Origin: Bryobacterales bacterium
GTDB lineage: Bacteria; Acidobacteriota; Terriglobia; Bryobacterales; Bryobacteraceae
DNA: 64,000 nucleotides
Direction: 5' to 3'
Assembly: GCA_020851555.1 (NCBI GenBank)
Contig: JADZCM010000017.1
Coordinates: 272,879-336,878 of the forward strand
Shown here: piece by piece, positions 9,801 to 17,863 of the stretch
How the letters are laid out: every line of letters starts with the position of its first letter
Numbering within the stretch: position 1 is the stretch's first letter
Made by a program: the position numbers and the translations under genes
The notes under the pieces: generated by a model
Told to the model about the DNA's origin: nothing
Seen by the model: the letters and a program-made list of their open reading frames with translations, nothing else
Database searches by the model: none

Positions 9801-10216
9801 CGGAATTGCGCCGCTTCAGCCCCGGCTTCTTCGCGTACGAGCAGGAGGGCGGCAAGTACGTTATCGCGCAGGATCTCGGCTGGAACCTGCTGGCGAAGGC
9901 CGGACTGCTCGGAGCACAGCCTACGCGCGGCGCCCGGCCGCGGGAGATGATCGTACTCTACGGCGCTGGTTTCGGCCCCGCCAATCCGCATCAGCCGGCG
10001 GCCGCCGTCGTCCCCGCTCCCGCGCCGCTGGCGAACAGCGTACGGGTCACCATCGGGGGCGTGGAAGCGGAAGTCGTTTGGGCGGGACAGATCGGGCCGG
10101 GCTTGTGCCAAATCGTGGTCAGTGTGCCCGACGTCGCCCCGGGCGACCAACCGCTGATCGCCGAAGTCGGAGGAGCGAGTTCACCAGAGTCAGCCAGGAT
10201 CACGATCCAGCCCTGA
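6815..10216 (+). CDS. Large secreted FG-GAP/TolB-like/DUF11 protein with Solibacter-type C-terminal domain
   Basis: 1133 residues from the ATG at 6815 (an ATG at 6797 and GTG at 6812 are also in frame; 6815 puts the signal peptide MTIRVLSAALALAFLAVSPG directly at the start). Residues 30-360 are seven or so repeats of the form ADFNxDGxxDLAVAN, the calcium-binding FG-GAP/VCBS blades of an integrin-like propeller. About 400-680 carry SDNGKVAFQSNRDG- and WSPDGRRILF-type TolB/WD40-like blades. About 775-880 is a DUF11-like beta domain (VADTLPAGLTYVSASGPGWSC). The last 230 residues match the TIGR03437 domain (INVNGRPALIYYVSPTQLNV-like, LYGAGFGP, then ITIQP), a hallmark of Solibacter. A cell-surface or secreted binding role is inferred. 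Confidence 0.85.
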   Translation: MTIRVLSAALALAFLAVSPGAAVTFTKTHYPAGPSPRAAVAADFSRNGTLDLVVASSGDNQVWWREGLKATGGFGAARPSAAAAEPRALAVGDFNRDGRKDLAVACAGANVVSVLWGDGAGGFGTRTDVPVGSGPVSLVTADFNADGKTDIAVANLGSGTVSVLLGDGAGGFPTKLERAVGVSPSALIAADFNRDGRMDLAVANRTAGTISILAGRGDGSFDPRVDYPVGAGPAALAAGHFNADGVLDLAVANSSVGTVSILLGTADGNFAPKTDFPAGDGPAAIAAADFDGDGKTDLAVANTGASTVAVLLGDGNGSFRTGSVDPTQQQPVGLALLDHPGDGKPDLAVVNSAGNSVSFFLNSTTPWRSQPPLGRLLSSAGAAWGGLVGFDSDGTTLLNHTPNSFQCVGLTIGNYKDAHPSVSDNGKVAFQSNRDGFGYRIFVMNIDGTGLRQVTTAQGLPDWFNQQDWFPVISHDGTKVAFLRRTDPELGYDIYVVKADGTGLRQVTRFQTDAYGTRRSGIQSTAWNEDGTKLAFRGVRLNDGAWRQVLGVIHADGTGEQHLLAWPSLGWQSDAVDWSPDGRRILFTGDSVQDPNLYHLVDYPTMEGASIATATLGGPCSNAGCVRFSPDGQWLVYQTRTITGEYWPTFIRTDGTGRVARDQLAAVGGNTLYWGPTPAITEPNRMTLAPDPVYVWAGHDVALNARLMDAAGTVLLRSVAGWQIPGLSGSSPRVTPAGEVSAGAGLADWQLDAINADLKATTTVRVRNAPDFSLTMRHEGEFVAGTQRGFSLVVSNAAQSAPSPDPVTVADTLPAGLTYVSASGPGWSCAASGQTVTCTHAGPIDGGDSRTILLAVAVSAAAVPAVTNTARVSNVHDANSGNDTASDTALVVAAPSPLVIEAAVNAVTWAPGVSAGSWLAVRGSGLAEAARTWADAIVDGNLPTSLDGVRVNVNGRPALIYYVSPTQLNVLTPDDDSLGTVPVEVINRNGRAQSSAELRRFSPGFFAYEQEGGKYVIAQDLGWNLLAKAGLLGAQPTRGARPREMIVLYGAGFGPANPHQPAAAVVPAPAPLANSVRVTIGGVEAEVVWAGQIGPGLCQIVVSVPDVAPGDQPLIAEVGGASSPESARITIQP

Positions 10217-10249
10217 TCGCCGGCGGCCCGTGCTACGAATCCGGCCGTG

Positions 10250-10278
10250 TTGACCCTATCCCGGGCGGTCGCTATCAT
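10250..10278 (+). promoter_or_regulatory. Sigma70-like promoter for tatA/B-tatC
   Basis: TTGACC (10250-10255) and TATCAT (10273-10278) are separated by 17 bases, close to the housekeeping consensus. They lie 33 bases before the tatA/B ATG, which has a strong AGGGAGGA ribosome site. Expected start of transcription is near 10285. Confidence 0.7.
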
Positions 10279-10310
10279 GAAGGTGAATCGTCGTTTAGGG
10301 AGGAACACGG

Positions 10311-10826
10311 ATGGGTCCGCTGGGCTGGCAGGAGACGGTGTTTATCTTTGTCCTGGCCCTGCTCATCTTCGGACCGAAGAAGCTCCCCGAGTTGGGTAAG
10401 ACCATCGGCAAAGCACTCACCGAGTTCCGTCGCGCCTCAAGTGAGCTGAAGCACACCTGGGACCGCGAAATGAGCAACCTTGAGCGGGAAAGCGAATCAA
10501 TCAGGGAAGTTACCAGTAGCGTGCAGAGTGAAATCAACGACTACAGTTCGTCCTACACCTATGAGGACAGCATGTACGGAACTTCCGACTATGATTCGGC
10601 CGCAGAGAGTTCTTCCACTGTAAGCGCATCCGCACCTGAGGGCGCTGACCCGACCGCCGACGGGACACCGGAGTACGGAGTCGCCGGGGCGGACGCTGCC
10701 ACCGAGGACCTGGGGACGGCCCATGATTCCGCAGTCGCCGATGCAGGCGGCGCGGAGCATGAGCCGAAGCCCGCCGGCATGGCTGGGGCGGACCCCGCGT
10801 CCGAGCCCAAGGCGGTAGCAGGCTGA
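10311..10826 (+). CDS. tatA: Twin-arginine translocase subunit TatA/TatB
   Basis: 171 residues. One N-terminal membrane helix (about 5-20) followed by FGPKKLPELGKTIGKALTEFR is the TatA/B hallmark: the FGP hinge and amphipathic helix. After about residue 55 the protein continues as a long acidic Ser/Ala/Asp-rich tail with tyrosines and no clear fold, longer than typical TatA (about 60-100 residues) and nearer TatB in length. The TatA versus TatB choice cannot be settled from the sequence. It is preceded by AGGGAGGA seven bases before the ATG and by a good promoter, and followed 15 bases later by tatC. The pore or receptor role serves the Tat-exported enzymes encoded nearby (13946 and 15786). 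Confidence 0.88.
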   Translation: MGPLGWQETVFIFVLALLIFGPKKLPELGKTIGKALTEFRRASSELKHTWDREMSNLERESESIREVTSSVQSEINDYSSSYTYEDSMYGTSDYDSAAESSSTVSASAPEGADPTADGTPEYGVAGADAATEDLGTAHDSAVADAGGAEHEPKPAGMAGADPASEPKAVAG

Positions 10827-10841
10827 GTTTCAGCGATCAAG

Positions 10842-11990
10842 ATGGATCCCGAGGATAAGCAGCCGGGAGGGGACCCTCCCGAGGGCGAAACTTCGCCGCA
10901 GGGCGACACGCCAAACACGGAGCCCGAACCGCAACCCGAAGGCGAGCCCTCCGTTCCGACGCCGGACGAGGCGCCGGCGGAGGGCCACGATCTACCAGTT
11001 CCGGTGGATGACGCCGTAGACCCCGGCCAGTTTGCCGCGCCGGTGGAGCAACCCGCGCCTCCGCCGCCCGCGCCGCCTCCGCCGCCCGCGGCCAAGGAGG
11101 GGGAAGACGATGAGGAGGAAGGCATGCTGCGCATGTCCTTCCTGGAGCACCTGGAGGAACTGCGCACGCGGATCTTCTGGGCTCTCGTCGGTTTGGGGAT
11201 CTCCTTCGCCCTGTGCCTGGTGTTCGCCAACCAGATCTGGAAATTCGTCAGCGCACCCGGCATCGAGGCGCTCAAGAGCACGGGGGCGCAGCCGAATCTG
11301 GTGTTCATCAAGCCGACCGAGGCCTTCGCCATGATCTGGGTGAAAGCGCCCATGCTCGCTTCCCTGTTCCTGGCCGCCCCCTGGATTCTGTATCAGGTGT
11401 GGGCGTTCATCGCCCCGGGTCTGTACAAGAAGGAGCGGCGCTGGGCTGGTCCCTTCGTCGTCTGCACGGCGGGGCTGTTCGTGTTGGGCGGGGCCTTCGC
11501 CTACTTCGTAGCTTTCCGTTTCGGGCTGGCGTTCCTCCTCGGAATCGGGCGGGACATCAACGTTCAGCCCATGATCTCCGCCACGGAGTACTTCAACCTC
11601 TTCGTCAACGCTACCGTCGGCATCGGACTGGTGTTCGAATTGCCCGTTCTGCTTTTCTTCCTGACGCTGCTGCGGGTGGTTTCGCCGTCCTTTCTACTGC
11701 GGAACACCCGCTACGCCATCCTGCTGATCGTGATCGTGGCGGCGGTTGTCACGCCCACTCCGGACATCTTCAACCTGATGCTCTTCGCGGTGCCTATGTG
11801 CGGCCTGTTTTTCGTGGGCGTCTTCGCCAGCTACCTGCTGGTGCTGCATCGCGAGAAGCGCCGCTTCCCGTGGATGAAGGTGCTGTACGGCGTGCTGGTT
11901 TTCTTGCTGGCGGTGGCGGGGGCCGTCTATCTGGCCGTGGCCAGGTACGGCTACCGTCCCGTCTGGCACTGGCCGTTCCTGGTGCGGTAG
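10842..11990 (+). CDS. tatC: Twin-arginine translocase subunit TatC with long acidic/proline N-terminus
   Basis: 382 residues as read from the ATG at 10842. Residues 1-93 are Pro/Glu/Asp-rich with a run of prolines. The TatC core starts at about 95 with MSFLEHLEELRTRIFWAL, followed by six membrane helices, PTEAFAMIWVKAP, APGLYKKERRW, the conserved TatC loop segments, and VVTPTPDIFNLMLFAVPM. TatC is the twin-arginine signal receptor in the inner membrane. The internal ATG at 11124 (residue 95) has an AGGAGG five bases upstream, so the core could also be made without the extension; the AGGAGG is at the same time Glu codons of the extension. The upstream ATG has no strong ribosome site and lies 15 bases after tatA/B. 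Confidence 0.9.
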   Translation: MDPEDKQPGGDPPEGETSPQGDTPNTEPEPQPEGEPSVPTPDEAPAEGHDLPVPVDDAVDPGQFAAPVEQPAPPPPAPPPPPAAKEGEDDEEEGMLRMSFLEHLEELRTRIFWALVGLGISFALCLVFANQIWKFVSAPGIEALKSTGAQPNLVFIKPTEAFAMIWVKAPMLASLFLAAPWILYQVWAFIAPGLYKKERRWAGPFVVCTAGLFVLGGAFAYFVAFRFGLAFLLGIGRDINVQPMISATEYFNLFVNATVGIGLVFELPVLLFFLTLLRVVSPSFLLRNTRYAILLIVIVAAVVTPTPDIFNLMLFAVPMCGLFFVGVFASYLLVLHREKRRFPWMKVLYGVLVFLLAVAGAVYLAVARYGYRPVWHWPFLVR

Positions 11991-12094
11991 ACGCCGGCCG
12001 GCCGGCCGGAGCCGTGGCCCGCACCATGGAAAGGAACTATACTTAATATCGACGGCCGTCGGGATCGCGCCGGAGTGGGGCGCGGGGCTGCTCT

Positions 12095-13429
12095 GTGTCT
12101 GGCACATCATTTGAGATCATTGCGATCATCCTCCTGGTGCTCGCAAACGGCGTCTTCGCGCTTTCGGAGATGGCCATTGCCGCCGCCCGCAAGGCCCGTC
12201 TGCGACAGCACGCCGAAGAGGGAAGCCGGCAGGCGAAAGTCGCTCTGGAACTGGCCGGCGATCCCAACCAGTTTTTGTCGACGGTCCAGGTAGGGATAAC
12301 GCTGATCGCCACGCTGACCGGGGCGTACGGCGGCGCGACTCTGGCCCAGGAACTCGGCGCCTACCTGAACGCGTCGCCCCTTGTGGCGCCCCACGGCGGA
12401 TCCATCGCCATGACCATCGTGGTCGTGGCCATCAGCTTTCTGTCCCTGATTCTCGGGGAACTGGTCCCCAAGCGCATAGCTCTCGCCGGCCCGGAACGCA
12501 TCGCTCTGGCCGTGGCCATCCCGATGCGCGCGCTCTCGAAGGCCGCCGGCCCCATCGTCTGGCTGCTCAGCAAGACCACCGATTGGACGCTCCGGCTGAT
12601 GCATGTCCGCCCGCCGACCGAACCGCCGGTCACCGAGGAAGAGATCAAGCAGATGATCGAGGAGGGGACCGAAGCGGGCGCCTTCGAAGAGGCGGAACAG
12701 GAGATGATCGAGGGCGTCTTCAACCTGGGCGACCGCCGCGTGGCCGAACTGATGCGGCCGCGGATGAACATCGTCTGGATCGACGCCCAGGAGTCTCCCG
12801 AGGACTTCTGGGCGACCGTCAGCGGAAGCACTTATTCGCGCTTCCCGGTGGGCGACGGAAGCCTGGACCAGATCACCGGTTACGTGCACGTTAAGGATCT
12901 GTTGGGACTTCACATCGTGGGCCGGCCGGCGGAGTGGAAGTCGGTCCTGCGTCCCTTGCCGGCCGTGCCCGAGACGATGCTCGCCTTGAAGGTCCTGGAG
13001 GTGTTCCAGCAGTCGCGCACGCACATCGCGCTGGTGGTGAACGAGCACGGCGGCGCCGAGGGGCTGATCACCATACACGACATCCTGGAGGCGGTGGTCG
13101 GGGACCTGCCCGCGCCGGGAGACAAGCCCGAAGTTCAAGCCACCCAGCGCGAGGACGGATCCTGGCTGGTGGATGGGGCAATGCCGGTCTTCGAGTTCAA
13201 GGATCTGCTGGAGTTAAAAGAGCTTCCCGGGGAAGAGAGCGGCAGTTTCACAACCCTGGGCGGCTTTGTCGTCTCCCGGCTAGGGCGGCTCCCGGCGGCC
13301 GGAGATACGTTTGAGGTGGGCAACCGGCGCTACGAAGTGGTGGACATGGACCGCAACCGGGTGGACAAGGTCCTGGTCAGCGAGATGGTGCGGCCGCCGG
13401 CCAAGGGAGAACAGAGCGCGGGAGCTTGA
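12095..13429 (+). CDS. CNNM/CorC-type membrane protein (DUF21-CBS-CorC_HlyC)
   Basis: 444 residues with GTG start at 12095. Residues 1-175 hold a DUF21 transmembrane domain (helices near 5-25, 65-85, 100-120, then LSLILGELVPKRIAL). Residues about 200-330 form a tandem CBS pair (RVAELMRPRMNIVWID, HIALVVNEHGGAEGLITIHDILE). The last 90 residues are the CorC_HlyC domain ending in RYEVVDMDRNRVDKVLV. Family members are magnesium or cobalt efflux/transport proteins; older databases call them hemolysins, for which there is no evidence here. The 3' end overlaps the convergent deformylase-like gene by 53 bases. Confidence 0.87.
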   Translation: MSGTSFEIIAIILLVLANGVFALSEMAIAAARKARLRQHAEEGSRQAKVALELAGDPNQFLSTVQVGITLIATLTGAYGGATLAQELGAYLNASPLVAPHGGSIAMTIVVVAISFLSLILGELVPKRIALAGPERIALAVAIPMRALSKAAGPIVWLLSKTTDWTLRLMHVRPPTEPPVTEEEIKQMIEEGTEAGAFEEAEQEMIEGVFNLGDRRVAELMRPRMNIVWIDAQESPEDFWATVSGSTYSRFPVGDGSLDQITGYVHVKDLLGLHIVGRPAEWKSVLRPLPAVPETMLALKVLEVFQQSRTHIALVVNEHGGAEGLITIHDILEAVVGDLPAPGDKPEVQATQREDGSWLVDGAMPVFEFKDLLELKELPGEESGSFTTLGGFVVSRLGRLPAAGDTFEVGNRRYEVVDMDRNRVDKVLVSEMVRPPAKGEQSAGA

Positions 13430-13931
13430 TTTGCCGCTCGTGCTCCTCCCGGGTGCGGAAGCTGTTGCGGTCAATGGCGCGGTCGATCGCCAGAACGCCG
13501 TCCAGGTGATCCATCTCGTGCTGTAGGAGCTCGGAGAGGGCGCCGGACGCCGGAAGCGTGCGCGCCTCGCCGTTCCCGTCCAGATATCGAATGAATGTCT
13601 CGCGCGCCCGCTCGACTTGCACCAACAGGCCGGGAAACGAGAAGCAGTCGTCCCACAGCCGCATGCGCTCCTCGCTGAGGCGCTCACAGACCGGATTCAA
13701 CAGCGAGTAGGATCTTCCTTCAAACTCCAGGTAGACAATCCTCCAGGGCTGCCCGATCTGGATGGCGCTGATCCCCCGCCCGAAGCCGTGGGCCGACCGG
13801 AACTCGTGCAGGGTGTCCCGGAGATCCACGAGGACCGGAGCAGCATCCGCCGGCCAACCGACAGGCTGCGACTTCTCACGCAGGACCGGGTCGCCGAGTT
13901 GGAGGATCCTCCTCGCCGCCATCAGCCTCAT
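13377..13931 (-). CDS. Divergent peptide deformylase-like metalloenzyme
   Basis: 184 residues. The zinc ligands of the deformylase fold are retained: Cys96 in DDCFSFPG and His138/His142 in QHEMDHLDG with the catalytic Glu139. Two of the three family motifs deviate: motif 1 reads GRGISAIQIG where GxGLAAxQ is usual, and motif 2 reads DDCFS instead of EGCLS. An in-frame ATG at 13922 is an alternative start. Deformylases remove the formyl group from new proteins; these changes suggest a paralogue of altered specificity rather than the housekeeping enzyme, whose usual partner fmt is not adjacent. It is divergent from the Tat-exported glycosidase-like gene (14-base gap) and overlaps the end of the CNNM gene. 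Confidence 0.75.
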   Translation of the reverse strand: MRLMAARRILQLGDPVLREKSQPVGWPADAAPVLVDLRDTLHEFRSAHGFGRGISAIQIGQPWRIVYLEFEGRSYSLLNPVCERLSEERMRLWDDCFSFPGLLVQVERARETFIRYLDGNGEARTLPASGALSELLQHEMDHLDGVLAIDRAIDRNSFRTREEHERQIKLPRSVLPWPAAAPSR

Positions 13932-13945
13932 GCTAGCATCCGCTC

Positions 13946-15712
13946 ATGGTTTCACGGCGCGGTTTCATCGGCTCGCTGGCCGCGCACCGGCTGGCGAGCG
14001 CGGCAGCAGGCGCCGGAGAGGTCCGGCTTGCGCGGGATGGGACTCTGCGCCTTCGGAACGGACGGCTGTTCTGCGCCCTCGGCGGGTTCCACGCAAACGT
14101 GTTGCCGCTTTCCCGCCTGAAGCTCAGCGGCGAAGAGATGGAACGGGTCCGGCCTTACGTTTGGTCCGCTCAGAAGACCGACGGTCAGGGGCACGTCGAC
14201 CTCTGGGACGCCTCCGACCAGATGATGGACCAGTGGTTCCGGCAACTGGCTGCCGACGGCGTCACCGCCTTGCGCCTCTTCGCGAGGGCCCGCGTGGGCA
14301 ACGACGTGCTCGATCTCTGCGGAAAACTGAATCCCGAGTTGAGGCAGGTGTTCCACCGGGCCTATGCGGTGGCGCGTCCGTACGGAATACGGTTTCTGCA
14401 ACAGATCCTGCCGGAGCCGGGCTCATCGTGCTACGTCAGCCGCGGTTCGATCGAGCGGCGCGTGCTTCCGCGATACTCGGCATCCGAACTGGAAACGCTG
14501 ACTCCGGCCCAGGCGCGTTTCCTCAAGGACGGAAAACGGGTGACGCTCCAGGAGTCGTTCACCGACCCCGACGTGCTGGCCTGCCAGAAACTCTACCTGG
14601 AGCAGGCCATGGACTGGATTGCCACCGAGCCGCAGGTATTCGCCGTCGAGATCTACAACGAACAGGGCTGGAACGGAAGGCAGTATCAATTCCCGGTCGA
14701 AGACGCGGAGATCCGGTGGTCTAAAGAGATCGTCGACACCATCAGGAGACGGTTGCCGCGCATGTTGGTGACCTTGTCGCACCCAGGCTTTGGCATCACC
14801 GGCTATGACCCCTTCAAATGGGTTCGCGGGGCGGGTGTGGACTTCTACTCCCCACACGCCTATGCCGGAATCAGCGGCGAGAGCGCGGCCATTGACTTCG
14901 CCGCCGTAACCGCGGCCAGCAGTCTCATCATGAACGCCGGCCTGCCCAGTTTCTACGGGGAGTGGGGGGTATTCAACAGTCCCGTGCCTCTGGAATTGAA
15001 GCGCTTCAGCCACCGGGACGCCCTCTGGCTGTGCCTGATGAACGGCGAAACGGGCTTCATGCAGTGGACCAACGAGTTCCCGGAGGAGTTCCGCTGGCCG
15101 TCCAGGATCATGCGAGCCTTGCCCGCGGACTTCTCCCCGGCGCCTCCGGAATTGGCGGTCGGGATAGGCGAAACCTACCGGCGGTTCCAGGACAACACCC
15201 GCTACGCGGCGTTCGCGCCCGGCGAATTTCCCGGCTTCGAACTGAATCGCGAGAAGCAGCGCGACGAGAACATACAACGGATCTTCGCCGCCTATCAGCG
15301 CTCGCTCGACACGGGAGTTCCCATCCGCTTCGACGTGAACGGGAAAGGACGGATCTCCCTCCCGGACTTCGCCGGTCTCGATCTCTCGCGAAGGGCGCGT
15401 CCCATTCAGGCCGTCGGCGGGTACCAGGCGCGATATCTGAAGGATGCGCACAACCCGCTCTGGCTCGCCTATCTCCGGAAACGGAAGGTGCAGGCGTTCG
15501 GTTCGCATTATGTGGGGGTACCGGAGCCAGCGCCTTTGGAGATCCGGCTGCGCCTGCCGGCGGGCCGGTACACGGCGCGCTTGCTGAACCTGAGCGCGGG
15601 GAAGCTGGAAACATCCTCTGTGGACGCCAACCACGCGTTTAAGGTGTCCCCCAACACCAGCAGCGACTATGTTGTTCTGATCTCCGGCTCCCGCGTCAGG
15701 ATTGACCTGTAG
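13946..15712 (+). CDS. Tat-exported glycoside hydrolase-like TIM-barrel protein
   Basis: 588 residues. It opens with a twin-arginine signal (VSRRGFIGSLAA) and a leader running to about residue 22. The fold looks like a clan-A (beta/alpha)8 glycosidase: a Gly-rich GGFHANVLP region at 46-54, an acid/base candidate Glu239 in VEIYNEQGW after a strand, and a nucleophile candidate Glu339 in LPSFYGEWGVF. The last 100 residues look like a beta-sandwich (APLEIRLRLPAGRYTARLLN). I do not recognise a numbered GH family. It is exported folded by the Tat system encoded 3 kb away. It is followed 73 bases later by another Tat-exported barrel protein, so the two may be co-transcribed. Confidence 0.72.
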   Translation: MVSRRGFIGSLAAHRLASAAAGAGEVRLARDGTLRLRNGRLFCALGGFHANVLPLSRLKLSGEEMERVRPYVWSAQKTDGQGHVDLWDASDQMMDQWFRQLAADGVTALRLFARARVGNDVLDLCGKLNPELRQVFHRAYAVARPYGIRFLQQILPEPGSSCYVSRGSIERRVLPRYSASELETLTPAQARFLKDGKRVTLQESFTDPDVLACQKLYLEQAMDWIATEPQVFAVEIYNEQGWNGRQYQFPVEDAEIRWSKEIVDTIRRRLPRMLVTLSHPGFGITGYDPFKWVRGAGVDFYSPHAYAGISGESAAIDFAAVTAASSLIMNAGLPSFYGEWGVFNSPVPLELKRFSHRDALWLCLMNGETGFMQWTNEFPEEFRWPSRIMRALPADFSPAPPELAVGIGETYRRFQDNTRYAAFAPGEFPGFELNREKQRDENIQRIFAAYQRSLDTGVPIRFDVNGKGRISLPDFAGLDLSRRARPIQAVGGYQARYLKDAHNPLWLAYLRKRKVQAFGSHYVGVPEPAPLEIRLRLPAGRYTARLLNLSAGKLETSSVDANHAFKVSPNTSSDYVVLISGSRVRIDL

Positions 15713-15785
15713 CCGGCGCTCCTGCCGGAAGCGAAGGCCCGCTGGTGTGCCGCGTCCGCCGGGCCGCTGCTATGCTGGTGTTCCA

Positions 15786-17279
15786 ATGGCTGAGAAACTG
15801 ACCAGAAGAGCGGTCCTAGGCGGTTTCGCCGGAACCGCACTGGCAGCGGGGCAGGCCGCCGCCTCATCGCGGTTCCTGGGGATCACCGTCATGCCGGAGT
15901 ATGTCCAGTCGGAGGGCATCGACCGTGTTCTCGACAACATCGCCGGCCGCGCCGGGGCCTCCGCCGTGGCCACCTCTCCGTATGTGATGGCGCCGGCGGA
16001 TGAGAAGACGGGCTCTCGCGAACCTCCGATCGATGCCGGAGCGGGCAGCGTGCGGCTGCTGGACCGGCCGTTGTGGGGCAAGCGCGAGCTGTTCGTATCC
16101 ACCGCCCCCAGTTACGCTCCGGACGTTCGCCTCTACCGCGGTCTGCGCTACCAGCCGGCCGCGCCGGACGGCCTGACCCGCCGGCAGGGCGCCCTGATCG
16201 CGGATTTCGTGCGGGCCGCCAAGGCCCGGCGCCTGCGGGTGTACTTCCAGATTCAGGCGGCCATTCCTCCCGGCTACCGCGTCCAGTTCGGAGGACCTGC
16301 CGAAGCGGACCGTCCGCGGCTGCCGGACGGGCGCGTGCCGCCGCGCCGCGTCGCCAACAACGGCAGCCTTGCCAGTGCGGAGATCGCAGCTTACACACAG
16401 GCTCTCATCCGCGACCTGTGCGCGGCCTACCCGGAAATCGATGGAATCCGCGTCGACTGGCCTGAGTATCCGCCCTACATGCTCGACGACGTGTTTCTGG
16501 ATTTCTCCGCACCGGCCCGGGCCGCCGCCGCGCGGCTGGGGTTTTCCTTCGACCGCATGAAGCGGGACGCCGGCGCCGCCTATGCGCTCCTTCACGGCGG
16601 GCTGAAAGACGGGGATCTGCGCGTCTGGCTGGAAGGGGATGGCGGCCGCTATGCCCTGGTTGACACGCTGGCGCACCGGCCGGGCCTGCTCGAACTCATG
16701 CGCTTCAAAGCGGCGCTCGTGGAGGAACTGCTGGCCGGCTTCCGGCGGGCGCTCACTCAGGCAGGCGGCGCGGCGAAGGAACTGGTCCCGAACGCCTTTC
16801 CGCCCCCGTTCTCATGGGTCTCGGGTATGGATTTCGCCGCGGCCGCCCGGCACGCCGAGGGGATCAGCGTGAAGCTCTACACCATGCACTGGCCGATGAT
16901 CCTGCGGTTCTACGGAGACCAGCTTCACCAGGCGAATGCCGCGGTCTCCGAAGCGTTGCTCGTGAGGACTCTCAGCCGGTTGTTCGACATCACCGACGAT
17001 GGCGGCCCCGGCCGGTTGGCCGGCTGGCGCTACCCGGAACCTGAGGAGGCCCACCTCGCCGGCCTGGAGGCGCAGGCCAGGAAGATCCGGCAGGCGCAGG
17101 CAGCGGCGGGCACGGTCCCCGTCTATGCGCTGGCGCATGGATATGGGCCGGCCGCCGACTTCCGGCGCCGCTTCCAGGCGGCATGGTTGGCCTCGGGCGG
17201 CCGGGTTTGGCTCAACCGGTACGGCTACCTGTCCGACGAGAAACTCGCCGCCGCCCGCGAAGTCACGCAAACGGCTTAG
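15786..17279 (+). CDS. Tat-exported TIM-barrel (putative glycosidase-like) protein
   Basis: 497 residues from the ATG at 15786; an upstream in-frame extension lacks features. A twin-arginine signal (KLTRRAVLGGFAGTALAAG) is cleaved near 25. The body has an RVYFQIQAAIPPGYRVQFGG stretch and IDGIRVDWPEYPPYMLDDVF, a strand-4-like segment with an Asp and Glu typical of family-10-like uncharacterised glycosyl hydrolases (barrel proteins with an IDGIHFDY-type motif). The later WVSGMDFAAAARHAEGISVK segment fits the same class. Substrate is unknown. It follows the other Tat protein at 13946 and precedes the accessory islet that starts at about 17.3 kb. Confidence 0.68.
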   Translation: MAEKLTRRAVLGGFAGTALAAGQAAASSRFLGITVMPEYVQSEGIDRVLDNIAGRAGASAVATSPYVMAPADEKTGSREPPIDAGAGSVRLLDRPLWGKRELFVSTAPSYAPDVRLYRGLRYQPAAPDGLTRRQGALIADFVRAAKARRLRVYFQIQAAIPPGYRVQFGGPAEADRPRLPDGRVPPRRVANNGSLASAEIAAYTQALIRDLCAAYPEIDGIRVDWPEYPPYMLDDVFLDFSAPARAAAARLGFSFDRMKRDAGAAYALLHGGLKDGDLRVWLEGDGGRYALVDTLAHRPGLLELMRFKAALVEELLAGFRRALTQAGGAAKELVPNAFPPPFSWVSGMDFAAAARHAEGISVKLYTMHWPMILRFYGDQLHQANAAVSEALLVRTLSRLFDITDDGGPGRLAGWRYPEPEEAHLAGLEAQARKIRQAQAAAGTVPVYALAHGYGPAADFRRRFQAAWLASGGRVWLNRYGYLSDEKLAAAREVTQTA

Positions 17280-17298
17280 CCTGACTTCCGCGGTCGGG

Positions 17299-17720
17299 CT
17301 AATTCGAGATAATGGCCGGCACGATGAATCTCCCGACGAGCGCGAAGTGCTCGGGATATTCCGGCTGCTTCCAGTCTGATGTGCATAGGACGACCAAGTC
17401 CGCCCGCGGGATCACCATCAGGTACTGACCACCGTAGCCCCGCGCGTAGAACCCCTCATACCCGCCGATGCTGGTGATCCACCACATGAGACCGTAGCTT
17501 GCCTTCTCGCCATGGAATTCACCGCGGTTCTGGACCGTCACCGATTCCGCAATGTACGCGGGCGATATGAGTTCCGCGCCGCGCTATCAGCAGGCTTCGG
17601 ACATGCGGCAACTCCGCCCGGATCCGGGCATCCAGCCGCGTTAGCCTTGTTCTATCCAGCCGCTCCCGGGACGGCGGCGACATTGGCCAATCACCCGCGT
17701 ATGCGGACCGCGCCGCTGCG
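17299..17720 (-). pseudogene. Beta-lactamase-family serine hydrolase with internal deletion
   Basis: Two ends of a class C beta-lactamase-like hydrolase are joined. The N-terminal part (frame read from about 17720 to 17580) gives DWPMSPPSRERLDRTRL and TRLDARIRAELPHVRSLLI, the usual opening before the SxxK domain. The C-terminal part (17299 to about 17590, a different frame) gives GAELISPAYIAESVTVQN, then a YGLMWW segment and PRADLVVLCTSDW, the usual end. Around 200-300 codons holding the SxxK and YxN catalytic motifs are missing, and the frame changes at the junction near 17580-17590. The gene is therefore dead. Its left boundary is approximate. It lies at the left edge of the accessory islet. 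Confidence 0.72.
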
Positions 17721-17863
17721 GCGGCCAGCAGTTCGATTCGGATCCTGCTTGGACCATGAACGGCCGTTTTCTGGCCGTTGGACCCTGGCCGGACCCTGCT
17801 TTCCACGTTGGTAATTCGCGTGCCTTCCGCGCGCAGTACATCCGTCTGTAGGGGATAAACGAA

